DNA from: Pseudomonas sp. PB101
GTDB taxonomy: Bacteria; Pseudomonadota; Gammaproteobacteria; Pseudomonadales; Pseudomonadaceae
Reading direction: 5' to 3'
Assembly (NCBI RefSeq): GCF_009764265.1
Contig: NZ_RWIR01000035.1
Span: forward strand, 124,001-188,000
DNA length: 64,000 nucleotides
Both the position numbers and the translations under genes were made by a program. Below are positions 8,728-17,900 of the stretch, in pieces; position 1 is the first letter of the stretch; each line of letters opens with the position of its first letter. The notes under the pieces were generated by a model. It ran no database searches. It was given only the letters and a program-made list of their open reading frames with translations, and was not told where the DNA came from.

Positions 8728-9579
8728 ATGGGTTACATCTCATCCGCAATGCGTTTGGCCGGTTTGTCACTGGGCCTGGTATTCGCCGCCAACGCCATGG
8801 CGGCCGACGAAGCGCAATTGATCGAATCGATCAACGTCTACCGCAGCCAACTGCAGCGCTGTGCCGGCCAGGTCTCATCGGAGTTGCCGCCGCTGTCGGC
8901 CGACCCGCGCCTGGTGCTGTCCGCCCCGAGCATCGGCAACCTGCAACAGGCCATGGCCACTGCCGGTTATCCGATGAAAAACGTGCAGGCCATCAGCCTG
9001 TCCGGGCCCCGCGATGCTGCCTCGGCGATGAAGGCGATTCAGGAGAGTTTTTGCCAGATCGTCCTCGACCCGCAATTCGTCGATGTCGGCGTCAGCCGCC
9101 AGGACCGTGAATGGCGCATCGTGGTCGCACGGCCGTTGTTGAGCGCACGCCTGGGTGACGCGCAGGCCGAAGGCCAGAAGCTGCTCACCGAACTCAACGC
9201 AGCCCGCACCCGGCCACGCCAGTGCGGCGCGCAATCCTTTGCCGCCGCACCACCGCTGGCCTGGAACGCCACGCTGGCCAGCGCCGCCGAAGGCAACTCG
9301 CGCTCCATGGCCAACAACAACTATTTCGACCACAAGGACCGCGACGGCCGCACCCCGGGCGACCGCGCGGAACTGGCCGGCTACAACTTCCAGCAGATCG
9401 GCGAAAACATCGCCGCCGGTCAAGACACCGCGCACAAGGTGGTAGAAGGCTGGCTGACCAGCCCCGGCCATTGCGCCAATCTGATGAACCCGCAGTTCCG
9501 CGAACTGGGCGCAGCGTATGCGACCGATCCGAAGAGCGATGCGGGGATTTATTGGACGGCGATGTTTGGGGCGCAGTGA
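8728..9579 (+). CDS. Secreted CAP/SCP-domain protein
   Basis: 283 residues from the ATG at 8728, which has CAAGGGGG upstream and starts a clear signal peptide (cleavage near ANAMAADE). The C-terminal half is a CAP domain (PF00188): the conserved His of the NNYFDHKDRDGRTPGDR region, then GENIAAGQ and a GWLTSPGHCANLMNP block with the second His. The N-terminal half (about 25-155) has no family I recognise. CAP proteins bind small molecules or act on the cell surface; a specific role cannot be given. The longer frame from 8635 lacks a ribosome site and would hide the signal peptide. Confidence 0.82.
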   Translation: MGYISSAMRLAGLSLGLVFAANAMAADEAQLIESINVYRSQLQRCAGQVSSELPPLSADPRLVLSAPSIGNLQQAMATAGYPMKNVQAISLSGPRDAASAMKAIQESFCQIVLDPQFVDVGVSRQDREWRIVVARPLLSARLGDAQAEGQKLLTELNAARTRPRQCGAQSFAAAPPLAWNATLASAAEGNSRSMANNNYFDHKDRDGRTPGDRAELAGYNFQQIGENIAAGQDTAHKVVEGWLTSPGHCANLMNPQFRELGAAYATDPKSDAGIYWTAMFGAQ

Positions 9580-9586
9580 GAGCCAT

Positions 9587-9622
9587 AGCCCCCGAAGCGA
9601 TGGCATTGGGGGTTGTTTTTGG
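9587..9622 (+). terminator. Probable terminator after the CAP gene
   Basis: AGCCCCCGAAGC, a short loop, then GGCATTGGGGGTTGTTTTTGG can form an imperfect stem (CCCCC with GGGGG) followed by T-rich sequence. It would end the CAP transcript before the A+T-rich leader of the ProRS gene. Confidence 0.5.
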
Positions 9623-9797
9623 TCAACGAACACGTCGAAGAGCGGAATAGCTTTGTAAAAAGAAAGATCCTTCTGAAGGAAATTTCTGAAATATGAAAAA
9701 CCACACATGAAGTCTTGAAATTTCAAAGCTCAATAAATATACCTACCCCTTACGACACCATTTCGAATAACGATTTCGACTTCAAAGCAAGGGTCCT
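9623..9797 (+). promoter_or_regulatory. A+T-rich leader/promoter region of the ProRS gene
   Basis: Sharp drop in G+C compared with the CAP gene on the left. It contains two short perfect inverted repeats, TCCTTCTGAAGGA (9668-9680) and TTGAAATTTCAA (9715-9726), which could be a hairpin and an operator. No confident -35/-10 pair was assigned. AAGGG precedes the ATG of the synthetase. Confidence 0.35.
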
Positions 9798-11288
9798 ATG
9801 AAAAACGCAATATCACCTACAAGAACTGAAAACTTTTCTGACTGGTATCAACAAGTGATCATCCAGTCGGAAATGGCTGAGAACTCTCCAGTTCGAGGTT
9901 GCATGGTTATCCGTCCTTGGGGGTATGGCATATGGGAGCAGATTCAACGAGAACTTGATAAGAAAATCAAAGACACAGGACATTCAAACGCCTATTTTCC
10001 ACTGTTGATTCCGTTATCCTTTCTTCAAAAAGAAGCCGAGCATGTTGAAGGCTTTGCCAAAGAGTGCGCAGTGGTAACCCATCACCGTCTCGAAAAGTCG
10101 ACGGATGGAACGCTTGTTCCCGCAGGAACACTAGAAGAACCGTTGATCATCAGGCCCACCAGTGAAACGGTCATCGGTGCATCCTTTTCACGATGGGTAC
10201 AAAGCTATCGGGATCTGCCTTTGCTTATCAATCAATGGGCGAACGTACTGCGCTGGGAAATGCGTCCCCGGATTTTCCTGCGCTCATCGGAGTTCCTATG
10301 GCAGGAAGGTCACACCGTTCACGCAACTCATGATGAGGCCCTGGACGAAACGCTGAAGATGTTGGATATCTACGAGCGTTTTACGACCGAGCACCTGGCC
10401 ATACCTGTAATCAAGGGCGAAAAGTGCTCCTGGGAACGATTTCCAGGTGCCGTCAGCACCTACACCATTGAAGCGATGATGCAAGACGGCAAGGCCCTGC
10501 AAGCAGGTACTTCTCATTTTTTAGGCCAGAACTTCGCACAGAGTTCAGACATCCGCTTTGTGAACAAAGAGGGGATAAAAGAACTGGCATGGACTACGTC
10601 CTGGGGAGTATCCACGCGACTGATTGGCGCGATGATAATGGCCCATGGTGACGATGATGGACTAGTGCTCCCGCCCCTCGTGGCACCGACGCAGGTCGTC
10701 ATTATCCCGATCGTGCGCAACGAACAAGATGCAGATGCCATTCATGACTACTGCAAAAAATTGCAAAAACAGATTTGCCGGAAAAAACTGAAGGGGCAAA
10801 ACCTTCGGGCCAGCGTTGATTGGCGGGACATGAACAGTGGCGAAAAAAAGTGGTACCACATCAAGCGTGGCGTCCCTGTCCGGATCGAGATTGGCATAAA
10901 GGAACTGGAGCAAAATGTGGTGTCCTATTCCTGTCGAAACAACTGCAAAACCCTTCTGAAACTTGACACTGAAGATTTTTTTAATGACATCTCGAAAACA
11001 CTGGCCACCCTTCAAAAAGACATGTTAGTGGTGGCACAGAAGAAATTGTCCGATAACACCAAAACGGTCACTACTCTGGACGAATTCAAAAAACACTTCA
11101 TACAGAACGCAAAACTTAACGCCTTTGTTCTCGCCCCCTTCAGCGAGGACAAGAAAGTTGAAAAAGCTATCGGAGAGCTTGGAGTAACCGTTCGCTGTAT
11201 TCCGCTAAAACAACCTGGTATTTCTGCAACCTGTTTATTCACCGGCCGTAAAACGAACACGTGGGCACTTTATGCAAAGTCATATTGA
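9798..11288 (+). CDS. proS: Second prolyl-tRNA synthetase, eukaryote/archaeal-type (ProS type 3)
   Basis: 496-residue class II synthetase charging tRNA-Pro. Motif 2 (RWEMRPRIFLRSSEFLWQEG, 152-171) and motif 3 (GVSTRLIGAMIMAHGDDDG, 270-288) follow the proline-binding RPTSET (119-124). The long editing insertion that bacterial-type ProRS carries between motifs 2 and 3 is absent, and the protein ends in the extra C-terminal domain with a final Tyr (YAKSY), as in type 3 enzymes. Its zinc site is altered: SCRNNC is present, but the usual CxxCG near the end reads CLFTG. Pseudomonas normally has the bacterial-type enzyme as housekeeping copy, so this is probably a spare. It is A+T-rich and its 3' end overlaps the MFS gene of the NRPS/PKS cluster by nine bases, suggesting self-resistance. 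Confidence 0.9.
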   Translation: MKNAISPTRTENFSDWYQQVIIQSEMAENSPVRGCMVIRPWGYGIWEQIQRELDKKIKDTGHSNAYFPLLIPLSFLQKEAEHVEGFAKECAVVTHHRLEKSTDGTLVPAGTLEEPLIIRPTSETVIGASFSRWVQSYRDLPLLINQWANVLRWEMRPRIFLRSSEFLWQEGHTVHATHDEALDETLKMLDIYERFTTEHLAIPVIKGEKCSWERFPGAVSTYTIEAMMQDGKALQAGTSHFLGQNFAQSSDIRFVNKEGIKELAWTTSWGVSTRLIGAMIMAHGDDDGLVLPPLVAPTQVVIIPIVRNEQDADAIHDYCKKLQKQICRKKLKGQNLRASVDWRDMNSGEKKWYHIKRGVPVRIEIGIKELEQNVVSYSCRNNCKTLLKLDTEDFFNDISKTLATLQKDMLVVAQKKLSDNTKTVTTLDEFKKHFIQNAKLNAFVLAPFSEDKKVEKAIGELGVTVRCIPLKQPGISATCLFTGRKTNTWALYAKSY

Positions 11289-12527
11289 TCCCTGATCACA
11301 TACAGCCCCGCTATTGCGGTGCTGTATTGTTTCCAGAGAAGCCAACTTTCCGCCTGCGTTGTAAAAAATCACACCGCCTACAATCAACAATACAAAAAGA
11401 TACAACAAAAAATACAAGGGACTTAAGTCAACAAGGATATAACCGCAAACCACCGGCGTGGATGCCGCTCCCAGATAGGTCAGGTTTTGAGAACTGTAGT
11501 ACGCCCCTGCCATTCGGGCAGGAGCAATACGTGTAATGTATAGAAACTCAAGAGGCTGAATGATGATCTCCCCCACCGTAAACAAGGCAGTGAAGACAGC
11601 CCAGGTAAATACCGTGCTGGAGAATGCAAATCCCAACAGCCCGCCGGCGAAGGCCAAGATACACCCGCACGTCCAAAGCCTAAAGCGTTCAGCCGTTACT
11701 TTGCGACCGATCAGGTACTGCAACAGGATTGATGTCAGCGCGTTGGTGACGAATACCACATTTATGATTTCGTACATTTGCTCGATGGAGTACGTGGTGA
11801 GCAAGTATTGGCCTACATAAAGATGAAACTGCCCGAATACGCCGGCCAAAAGGACACTGGCCACTGTGAACTTCAGCAGCTTGCGATCCTTGGCCATGTT
11901 CACCAGAGGGCCAAGTACTCCTTCGCCGTTATCGCGTGGTTGTTCGCGCTCCTCTGTATCGGCGAAAGGACGAAACGCCGCCAAGGCAAATACAATCGCG
12001 GCGGTGCTGCAAAATAACATTGGCGAAACGCCTTGTTTGTTCAACCAGAGGCCGGCCAATGGCCCTAATGCATACGCAGTATTAGTAAGGGTGTATTTAA
12101 TTGAGAGCACGGACGCGGTTTTCGCTGAGTGAAACCAACGAGCGATACACATGCGTATGGCCGTTTCGAGTGACAGGTACGCCAGGTTGAGTACCAGGCA
12201 CAGTATGAATACGAGCACCAGCGAATCGGACCACAACAGGCCGGCGTACACCGCAGATTGGAGGACCGATGAACTGAGCATCAAAGTTCTGATGCTCATT
12301 CTGTCGAGCAACGCGCCGAACACCAGACTTCCAACAGAACTCAGGAGGATGAACCCTCCTACAAAGAGGCCGATCCGATCCACCGACAGCGCAAACCGCT
12401 CACTCAGGAAAATCAGGAAATAAGAAAGAAATGCAGCCCGCGCCAACGTAGGGAAAAATGATAACGGCACCACCCACGCGGCTCCGTGCATTAGCCGACT
12501 CACGTTCAACCGTTCAAAGGCGTCCAT
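11280..12527 (-). CDS. MFS transporter, probable product exporter
   Basis: 415 residues with about twelve hydrophobic segments and the inter-helix loop GALLDRMSIRTLM (major facilitator motif A region, about 72-84). It is the last gene of the biosynthetic operon; its start overlaps the methyltransferase gene by 14 bases and its end overlaps the convergent ProRS gene. Best guess is export of the cluster's product; the substrate is not readable from sequence. Confidence 0.8.
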   Translation of the reverse strand: MDAFERLNVSRLMHGAAWVVPLSFFPTLARAAFLSYFLIFLSERFALSVDRIGLFVGGFILLSSVGSLVFGALLDRMSIRTLMLSSSVLQSAVYAGLLWSDSLVLVFILCLVLNLAYLSLETAIRMCIARWFHSAKTASVLSIKYTLTNTAYALGPLAGLWLNKQGVSPMLFCSTAAIVFALAAFRPFADTEEREQPRDNGEGVLGPLVNMAKDRKLLKFTVASVLLAGVFGQFHLYVGQYLLTTYSIEQMYEIINVVFVTNALTSILLQYLIGRKVTAERFRLWTCGCILAFAGGLLGFAFSSTVFTWAVFTALFTVGEIIIQPLEFLYITRIAPARMAGAYYSSQNLTYLGAASTPVVCGYILVDLSPLYFLLYLFVLLIVGGVIFYNAGGKLASLETIQHRNSGAVCDQGSI

Positions 12528-13272
12528 AGACCACTCGCGTTTTATAGATCATGGAGACAACATCGTTTTGCCGATATTGCTGATGCAGAGCGTTCAAGGC
12601 GCGACTGGCCGAATCATATTCTGGTGCTCCGACATGCATGGCATAGGAACAAGACATGGTTCTTTCGAGCAGTCCAGATGCGCTCAACTGCTGGCTATTG
12701 ACGAACGTGCGCTCCTCATACGAACCATCAAAAAACCGGCGGAGACGATCTTCCAGGCACTGATCAATTTGTAACGTTTCCTCATAACGTTCGAACTGGT
12801 TCAGCAGCAGTTGCTCGTAATCGCGGTGAAATCCGTCGCAATCGGGACTACGAATATTCCAGACTAGAAATACCGGGTTTTCTGTAGCCAGTACACGTCT
12901 GAACTCAGCCTGGGTCTTACCCGGATCAAACCAGTGGAAAGACTGTCCACATACCACGGCCGACACGGAGCCGGAGGCAAATCCTGTTTGCTCGGCGGTG
13001 GCATTTCGAAAACTTGCATTGGGCGCCTCGGTACCCGCTCGGGCCTTCGCGAGCATCTGCACATCAGGTTCCACGCCAACAACTGGCATGCCGGTCTGCG
13101 CCAGTTGCCGGGTAAGTATTCCGGTACCCGCACCGACGTCCAGCACCGGTAAGCCCGAGGACAAATCGAGCTGATTGTGGATGAACTCGATTGCCGGCAG
13201 CGGATAGGACGGTCTAGCGCTGTCATAAATAGCGGATTTGTTGTGGTAGCTCTCAGCCAGTGAACAGACCAT
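12514..13272 (-). CDS. Class I SAM methyltransferase-fold enzyme (methyltransferase or azetidine-2-carboxylate synthase candidate)
   Basis: 252 residues from the ATG at 13272, one base after the stop of the upstream gene and preceded by GAAGGAT. SAM-binding motif I is VLDVGAGTG (43-51), followed by GVEP and the GQSFHWFD stretch of the Methyltransf_11/25 superfamily. Plain reading: it methylates the assembly-line product. An alternative fits the context better than usual: VioH and AzeJ, enzymes of this fold and about this size, cyclise SAM to azetidine-2-carboxylate, a proline mimic, in NRPS clusters. A proline-type A domain and a spare ProRS stand in the same cluster. Fold is seen; choice of reaction is inference. 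Confidence 0.82.
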   Translation of the reverse strand: MVCSLAESYHNKSAIYDSARPSYPLPAIEFIHNQLDLSSGLPVLDVGAGTGILTRQLAQTGMPVVGVEPDVQMLAKARAGTEAPNASFRNATAEQTGFASGSVSAVVCGQSFHWFDPGKTQAEFRRVLATENPVFLVWNIRSPDCDGFHRDYEQLLLNQFERYEETLQIDQCLEDRLRRFFDGSYEERTFVNSQQLSASGLLERTMSCSYAMHVGAPEYDSASRALNALHQQYRQNDVVSMIYKTRVVYGRL

Positions 13273-13273
13273 A

Positions 13274-14191
13274 TCAAGAATCCTTCGAAGGTGACTGGAG
13301 CTTGCTGGAGTCGTCCAGCAAGCGGAAGAACAGGGCAATGAAATCCCTGGCATGAGCAAAGGCCGGTCGCGGCTCTTCCATCCGGTGCAGGTCATCAACA
13401 ATGAACGAAAAGACCATCCGCACCGAGCCATCACGAACCAAATAGCCGACGTTGTTGTAATTGCGATAGCCAACGCCCTGCTTGTCGCCTATGTGACCCA
13501 CTTCATCCATCCAACTCCTCACTGCAGTGGTGTCCTGTTGGGCAAGCATTGCGTCAAGACCGAACCGGGAAAGTCGTTGGCCAATGAAGGTACCGCCCTG
13601 CGGTAGTCGACCTTCTGCGCCATCGACCAAAAATGACAGCGCTGTTGCCAGATCCCACGCCGTCGTGGTGTTGACGGCGTCCAAGGAGTGATCCGCAGTC
13701 AACGCTTGACTTGGCACCGACGACAGATGCCGGGTTTGGCGCAGTCCAAGATCCGTTGAAAGTGCATTCATACGTTGCAGTCCAATCCGCTCAACCAGAT
13801 AAAACGTTGCGACATTGTCACTCAGCCCCATCATCAACTTGAGTAGTTCGCCGATGGTGAATGTTCGAGGACTGTCCAACAACCAGAGGCCACCACAGGT
13901 CTGGTTCCCAGCCCTGGAGTTATCCACCACTAGGGTTTCCTCTAGGGCAAGCTCTGCGCGCTCAACCAACAGCAGCGTAGTCACAAGGATGTACAGCTTG
14001 CGGGTGCTCGAAGCAGGACCTGCCATGTGTTCATTGAACACATGGCAGGTACCCTGCCTCACATCACGAACACACCAACGGTAGGCACAAGAAGGCTCTT
14101 GTTTGGCGAGTTCGATCATTCGTTGACCGATGGTGTGCAAGGGCCAGCCGCCACCGCCCAACCAATCCTGTATCTGCTGTTCATTCCTCAC
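13274..14191 (-). CDS. Class A beta-lactamase-like serine hydrolase/acyltransferase
   Basis: 305 residues from a GTG at 14191, set by a perfect AGGAGG nine bases upstream; the longer open frame to 14428 lies inside the thioesterase gene. Family motifs: nucleophile S62 in STRK (SxxK), SDN at 124-126, TTT near 175, and KQG at 237-239 where active lactamases have KTG. I find no ExxLN-type motif with the deacylating glutamate (Glu166 in class A), so a fast beta-lactamase is unlikely. No signal peptide is seen, so it should act in the cytoplasm with the assembly line, perhaps in acyl transfer, cyclisation or hydrolysis of an intermediate. Confidence 0.75.
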   Translation of the reverse strand: MRNEQQIQDWLGGGGWPLHTIGQRMIELAKQEPSCAYRWCVRDVRQGTCHVFNEHMAGPASSTRKLYILVTTLLLVERAELALEETLVVDNSRAGNQTCGGLWLLDSPRTFTIGELLKLMMGLSDNVATFYLVERIGLQRMNALSTDLGLRQTRHLSSVPSQALTADHSLDAVNTTTAWDLATALSFLVDGAEGRLPQGGTFIGQRLSRFGLDAMLAQQDTTAVRSWMDEVGHIGDKQGVGYRNYNNVGYLVRDGSVRMVFSFIVDDLHRMEEPRPAFAHARDFIALFFRLLDDSSKLQSPSKDS

Positions 14192-14909
14192 GCGGCACAA
14201 CCTCCTGCAACTGTTCCCTGACGAGCATGGCAACCGGGTTCGCTTGGGAACGGACAAAAAAATGGTCCCCTTCGAAAAGGGATACCTGACACCCTCGGGA
14301 GGTATGACGCCGCCAACCGGGATAGTCTTCAAACAGACAAGTGACTTTGTCCTGATTGCCGAGTAACAGATGGATGGGTGATGCAACGGACATGGCGGCA
14401 CTTTTGGAGAGGTCGATCGCCAACTCAAAATCAGCTCGGATAATTGGCAGTGCTGTCTGCATCAACAGCGGGTTGTCAAGCAGCTCCGGCGGTGTACCGC
14501 CCATTCCGGCCAGTAATCGCAATAATGCCGAATCGCTCAGATCCCGCTCGTGAACAGCCACAGCACGAGTAAAGCGCTCCGGCGAGAGACAACCACTGAT
14601 AAACAGCCGCGAGGCTTGCAACCCAAAGTCACACTCCAGCACCGACTGCAACTCAAACGCGATGCGCGCTCCAAGGCTATGCCCGAACAATGCGAATGGC
14701 GGTACACACCGACGCAGGCAATGTTCGAGCAGGTAGTCAATGACATCGTTTCGGGTCACCAACGTCTCTAGGCCCCGAGCGGTGCCCCGCCCCGGAATAT
14801 CGACTGGGATGACCTTGATATGGGGCAATACACTGCGCCAACGTGCGTAGAATCCGGCACTGCCACCGGCATAAGAAAAGCAAAGCAGTGTCGCTGGATC
14901 ACGATTCAT
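14181..14909 (-). CDS. Type II thioesterase
   Basis: 242-residue alpha/beta hydrolase of the GrsT/RifR group. N-terminal CFSYAGGSAGFYARW, nucleophile S78 in GHSLG, a late Asp in LLLGNQDKVT and catalytic His in EGDHFF. Such free-standing enzymes clear misprimed acyl groups from carrier domains or release products. The start overlaps the PKS stop by 11 bases and its end overlaps the lactamase-like gene by 11. The megasynthase has no terminal TE domain, so this protein might also take part in release. Confidence 0.87.
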   Translation of the reverse strand: MNRDPATLLCFSYAGGSAGFYARWRSVLPHIKVIPVDIPGRGTARGLETLVTRNDVIDYLLEHCLRRCVPPFALFGHSLGARIAFELQSVLECDFGLQASRLFISGCLSPERFTRAVAVHERDLSDSALLRLLAGMGGTPPELLDNPLLMQTALPIIRADFELAIDLSKSAAMSVASPIHLLLGNQDKVTCLFEDYPGWRRHTSRGCQVSLFEGDHFFVRSQANPVAMLVREQLQEVVPREE

Positions 14910-17900
14910 TTAATGCCCTCGCCAGGTCCAGCAGCTCATTGACGTTACGCACCATGAGATCGCCCCAACCTTTCACCTCGGTGCTGGTAAAACGCTGGGT
15001 GTGGAACCAGAAATTGAAGCGCAAGTCATCACCGTTGATTTCAACCACCAGATGCAGTCCGGGCACTCTTCGCATGTCTTCGACGTTGGCCCCCGACAGA
15101 ACCCCCTCGCCGACAGGACCAAGTATTTCTACCCCTTCGATCCATACCTTGCCCGGACTTGCAGTGGTGTGACGGTAGTTGAGGAAATTAATACCGAGAT
15201 CGGAAAAGTAGGTGTCATGGGCCATCCCCGAAAATGCCGATACTTCATCGATCAACATCGTCGGGTGCATCAACGGATAGGCGTGCATGGCCTCCAGTGT
15301 GCGCGTAACCATTGCGATTCCGGTCAACCATTCGTGATGCACAATAATCGGTACCGGTAACGGAGACGTGAACGGGCCGATCACATCGTTGAACTCACTC
15401 AATCCGCGGCCGCTGTTGATGGCACTGATAATCAGCTGACCACAGTCAATCACCTCGGCCATGGTCGAGGCGTAGGCATACAAAATGGCGTTGAACACAC
15501 TAAATCCGTTCTGCGCGGCCATTTCGCTCAATGTGCGGTGCGCACCGGCAACGTCAACACTGTGTCGCGACGACGAACACACCGTGGTGGAGTGGAACCC
15601 TGGATGTCCAGAAAGCACCGTGGGTCTTTCGAATGCGTTGTACAGCCCTTTGAAAAAACCTTTATCTCTAAGCCAGTCGCCACTGAGGTACTGCTGTTGA
15701 CGGCGTGCGTAGTCGATATAGTCGATGGCATGTTCAATCCTGGTCAGCGGCTGTTCCCTGGTCATTCGATCAAGGCACTCACCAAAACGGTCGAACATTA
15801 AGGTCAGTGACTTGCCATCGAATTCCAGGTGCTGGACACCCAGTAGGGCAATAAACCAAGGGCCTGCGATGTCGATAAAGTGAATGGCCCACGTCACATT
15901 ATCCTCGGGCTTTGGCAACCCCTGCGTCATTGAACGTACAAGAGTCGTGATCTGACGTGTCTGCTGCGCTTCGGATTGCCCACCGAGTTTGGTGAACAAA
16001 GTCCCGAAGCCTTCGACCACCTGTGCCGCCGTCTTGACCACGGGCTGCCCCTGTGGAAAAAACGTGCGTAACAATCGATGCTCGTCGATTACCTGCAGCA
16101 GCGCCTTGCGACAATGCTCGGCATCGAAGGAGCAGTAAATCCGATACGGAATGATGCGCAGACCGTAATCCTGCCCGATAAGCGAAATCCATCGAGCCTG
16201 TTGTAAGGAAACAACCATGTCCTGCACGTTGTTTTCCACGGTGTCTTTGTTCGGTTGATTCGCTGTACGCCAGGCCGGCTGACTGACATGAACAAGCATT
16301 TCAGCGTGCAACTCGCTCAGTGCCTCGGTGGCGTGGAAACGTTTGAGGCTCCACTGCAACCCCAACTGTGAGCCCAAGGCGTTCTTCAGCTGTACTAACG
16401 CCAGAGAGTCAAACCCCAACGACTGGAAACCGCACGACTTGATGGCGTCATAATTTCCCTGGCTTGCCGCCTCCAACCCGACGAGCGCATCGGTGGTCGA
16501 TACCAGCCAGCTCTCTAGCAGTTGGCCGATTTCCCGCTCATCTGTACATCCGAGCAGACGCGTCGACACACTGTCCGGGTGCTTGCTTTCGCGAGGACGG
16601 GGTTCGGCTGTCAAACGTTCGAGAAACTTTTGGCTGACTCGGGATCTGTCCGCCAGTTTCTGAGCGTCGATGTTCATGTAGGCAACGTGGCGGGACGGAC
16701 CGCCCAAGAGCCTGCGGATGAATAGGTATCCCTGCTCGCTGTTGTGGCTGTTCAAGCCGCCGGCCTTGAGTACCTGCAAGCGCTGACGTGCATTACGTAA
16801 CTTTCCAGCATCCCCCCACACGCCCCAGTTGACCGTCAGCACTTGGCCAGCCTCAGGAAACAGGAAGGCGTGGGCCGCATCGAGGAAAGAACTGGCGGCC
16901 CCGTAAGCCATCTGTCCGCCGTTGCCCAGAATCGAAGTGGCGGAAGAAAAATTAAAAACACATTCGATCACCGTGCCCTGCTCACGAAGCAAGTGATACA
17001 GGCTCAGGACACTACTGCATTTGGCGTCGAAAGATTGCTGCAGGTCCGAAATTCCTATCTCGCTCCATAATTTATCGTTGAGATCGACAGCCAGATTGAA
17101 GATTGTTGCCCGATGCACGACGGTCTGCCGCAAATGCTGCGCACAATCGTCCCGCCCTTGATCGGTCGACAAGTCGAAACCCAGATAGCGGACGGTCGGA
17201 TGAAGCGTCATCAGCCTGCGTAATGCGTCACTCGGCTGAGGTGCGCGGCCGATGACGGAAATGGAGCCGCACTGATCGGCACAAAGGCGTTCGATCAGTT
17301 GTTGGCCGATGCCGCCCCCACCCCCGAGAAGGAGATAGTGCGAGTCGCGATCCACTTCACCCTCCAGCAAGTCGTCAACCAACACCCGCTCCAGACGCGG
17401 AACTTTGACCAGTCCTTGTTCTATTGTGACGACGAGCTCTTCAGTGAACGGCAACAGTACGATCGGCCCTGCCTCTTCGGCACAATGAAACTGCGGGCTT
17501 CTGAGAAAGTTGAGAACGGTCACCTGTCGATCAGGTTCCTCAAGCAACAAAGAACGCAGCATGCCCACGACACTATTGGCCACCGGCCCCGGTGCCTCGT
17601 CTCCGTCGCTGCAAACCTGTACGGCAAACAACAAACAGATCTGCGGGTAAGTACTCGTCATGCTACGCATCAGGTCCAAGGTCTGAGCACAGGCACTGAC
17701 TGCTGTAGAGACATGAGCGTCCGATAGGTGCCGAAGATCGAGATAGACCCGGTCAACATCGTCACCATACTCCTGCCACAATTCGTCGATCGATGGCTTA
17801 GCAATTTCCTTTCCCGCGCCTGCACCGCGATCAAGAGCGATACAGTGAAACTGTTTGAAAGCATCTGCCAAATAGCGGATCTCATCCTGTGCAGGTGTTT

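Noticed and set aside
9623..9797. T-box riboswitch upstream of the ProRS gene
   Set aside because: No specifier loop or antiterminator sequence is visible, and T-boxes are essentially absent from Gammaproteobacteria.
13274..14191. Antibiotic-resistance beta-lactamase
   Set aside because: No signal peptide, no Glu166-type residue and KQG for KTG; context is biosynthetic.
13274..14428. Longer version of the lactamase-like protein (384 residues)
   Set aside because: The extra 79 residues are read out of frame from the thioesterase gene; the GTG at 14191 has a perfect AGGAGG.
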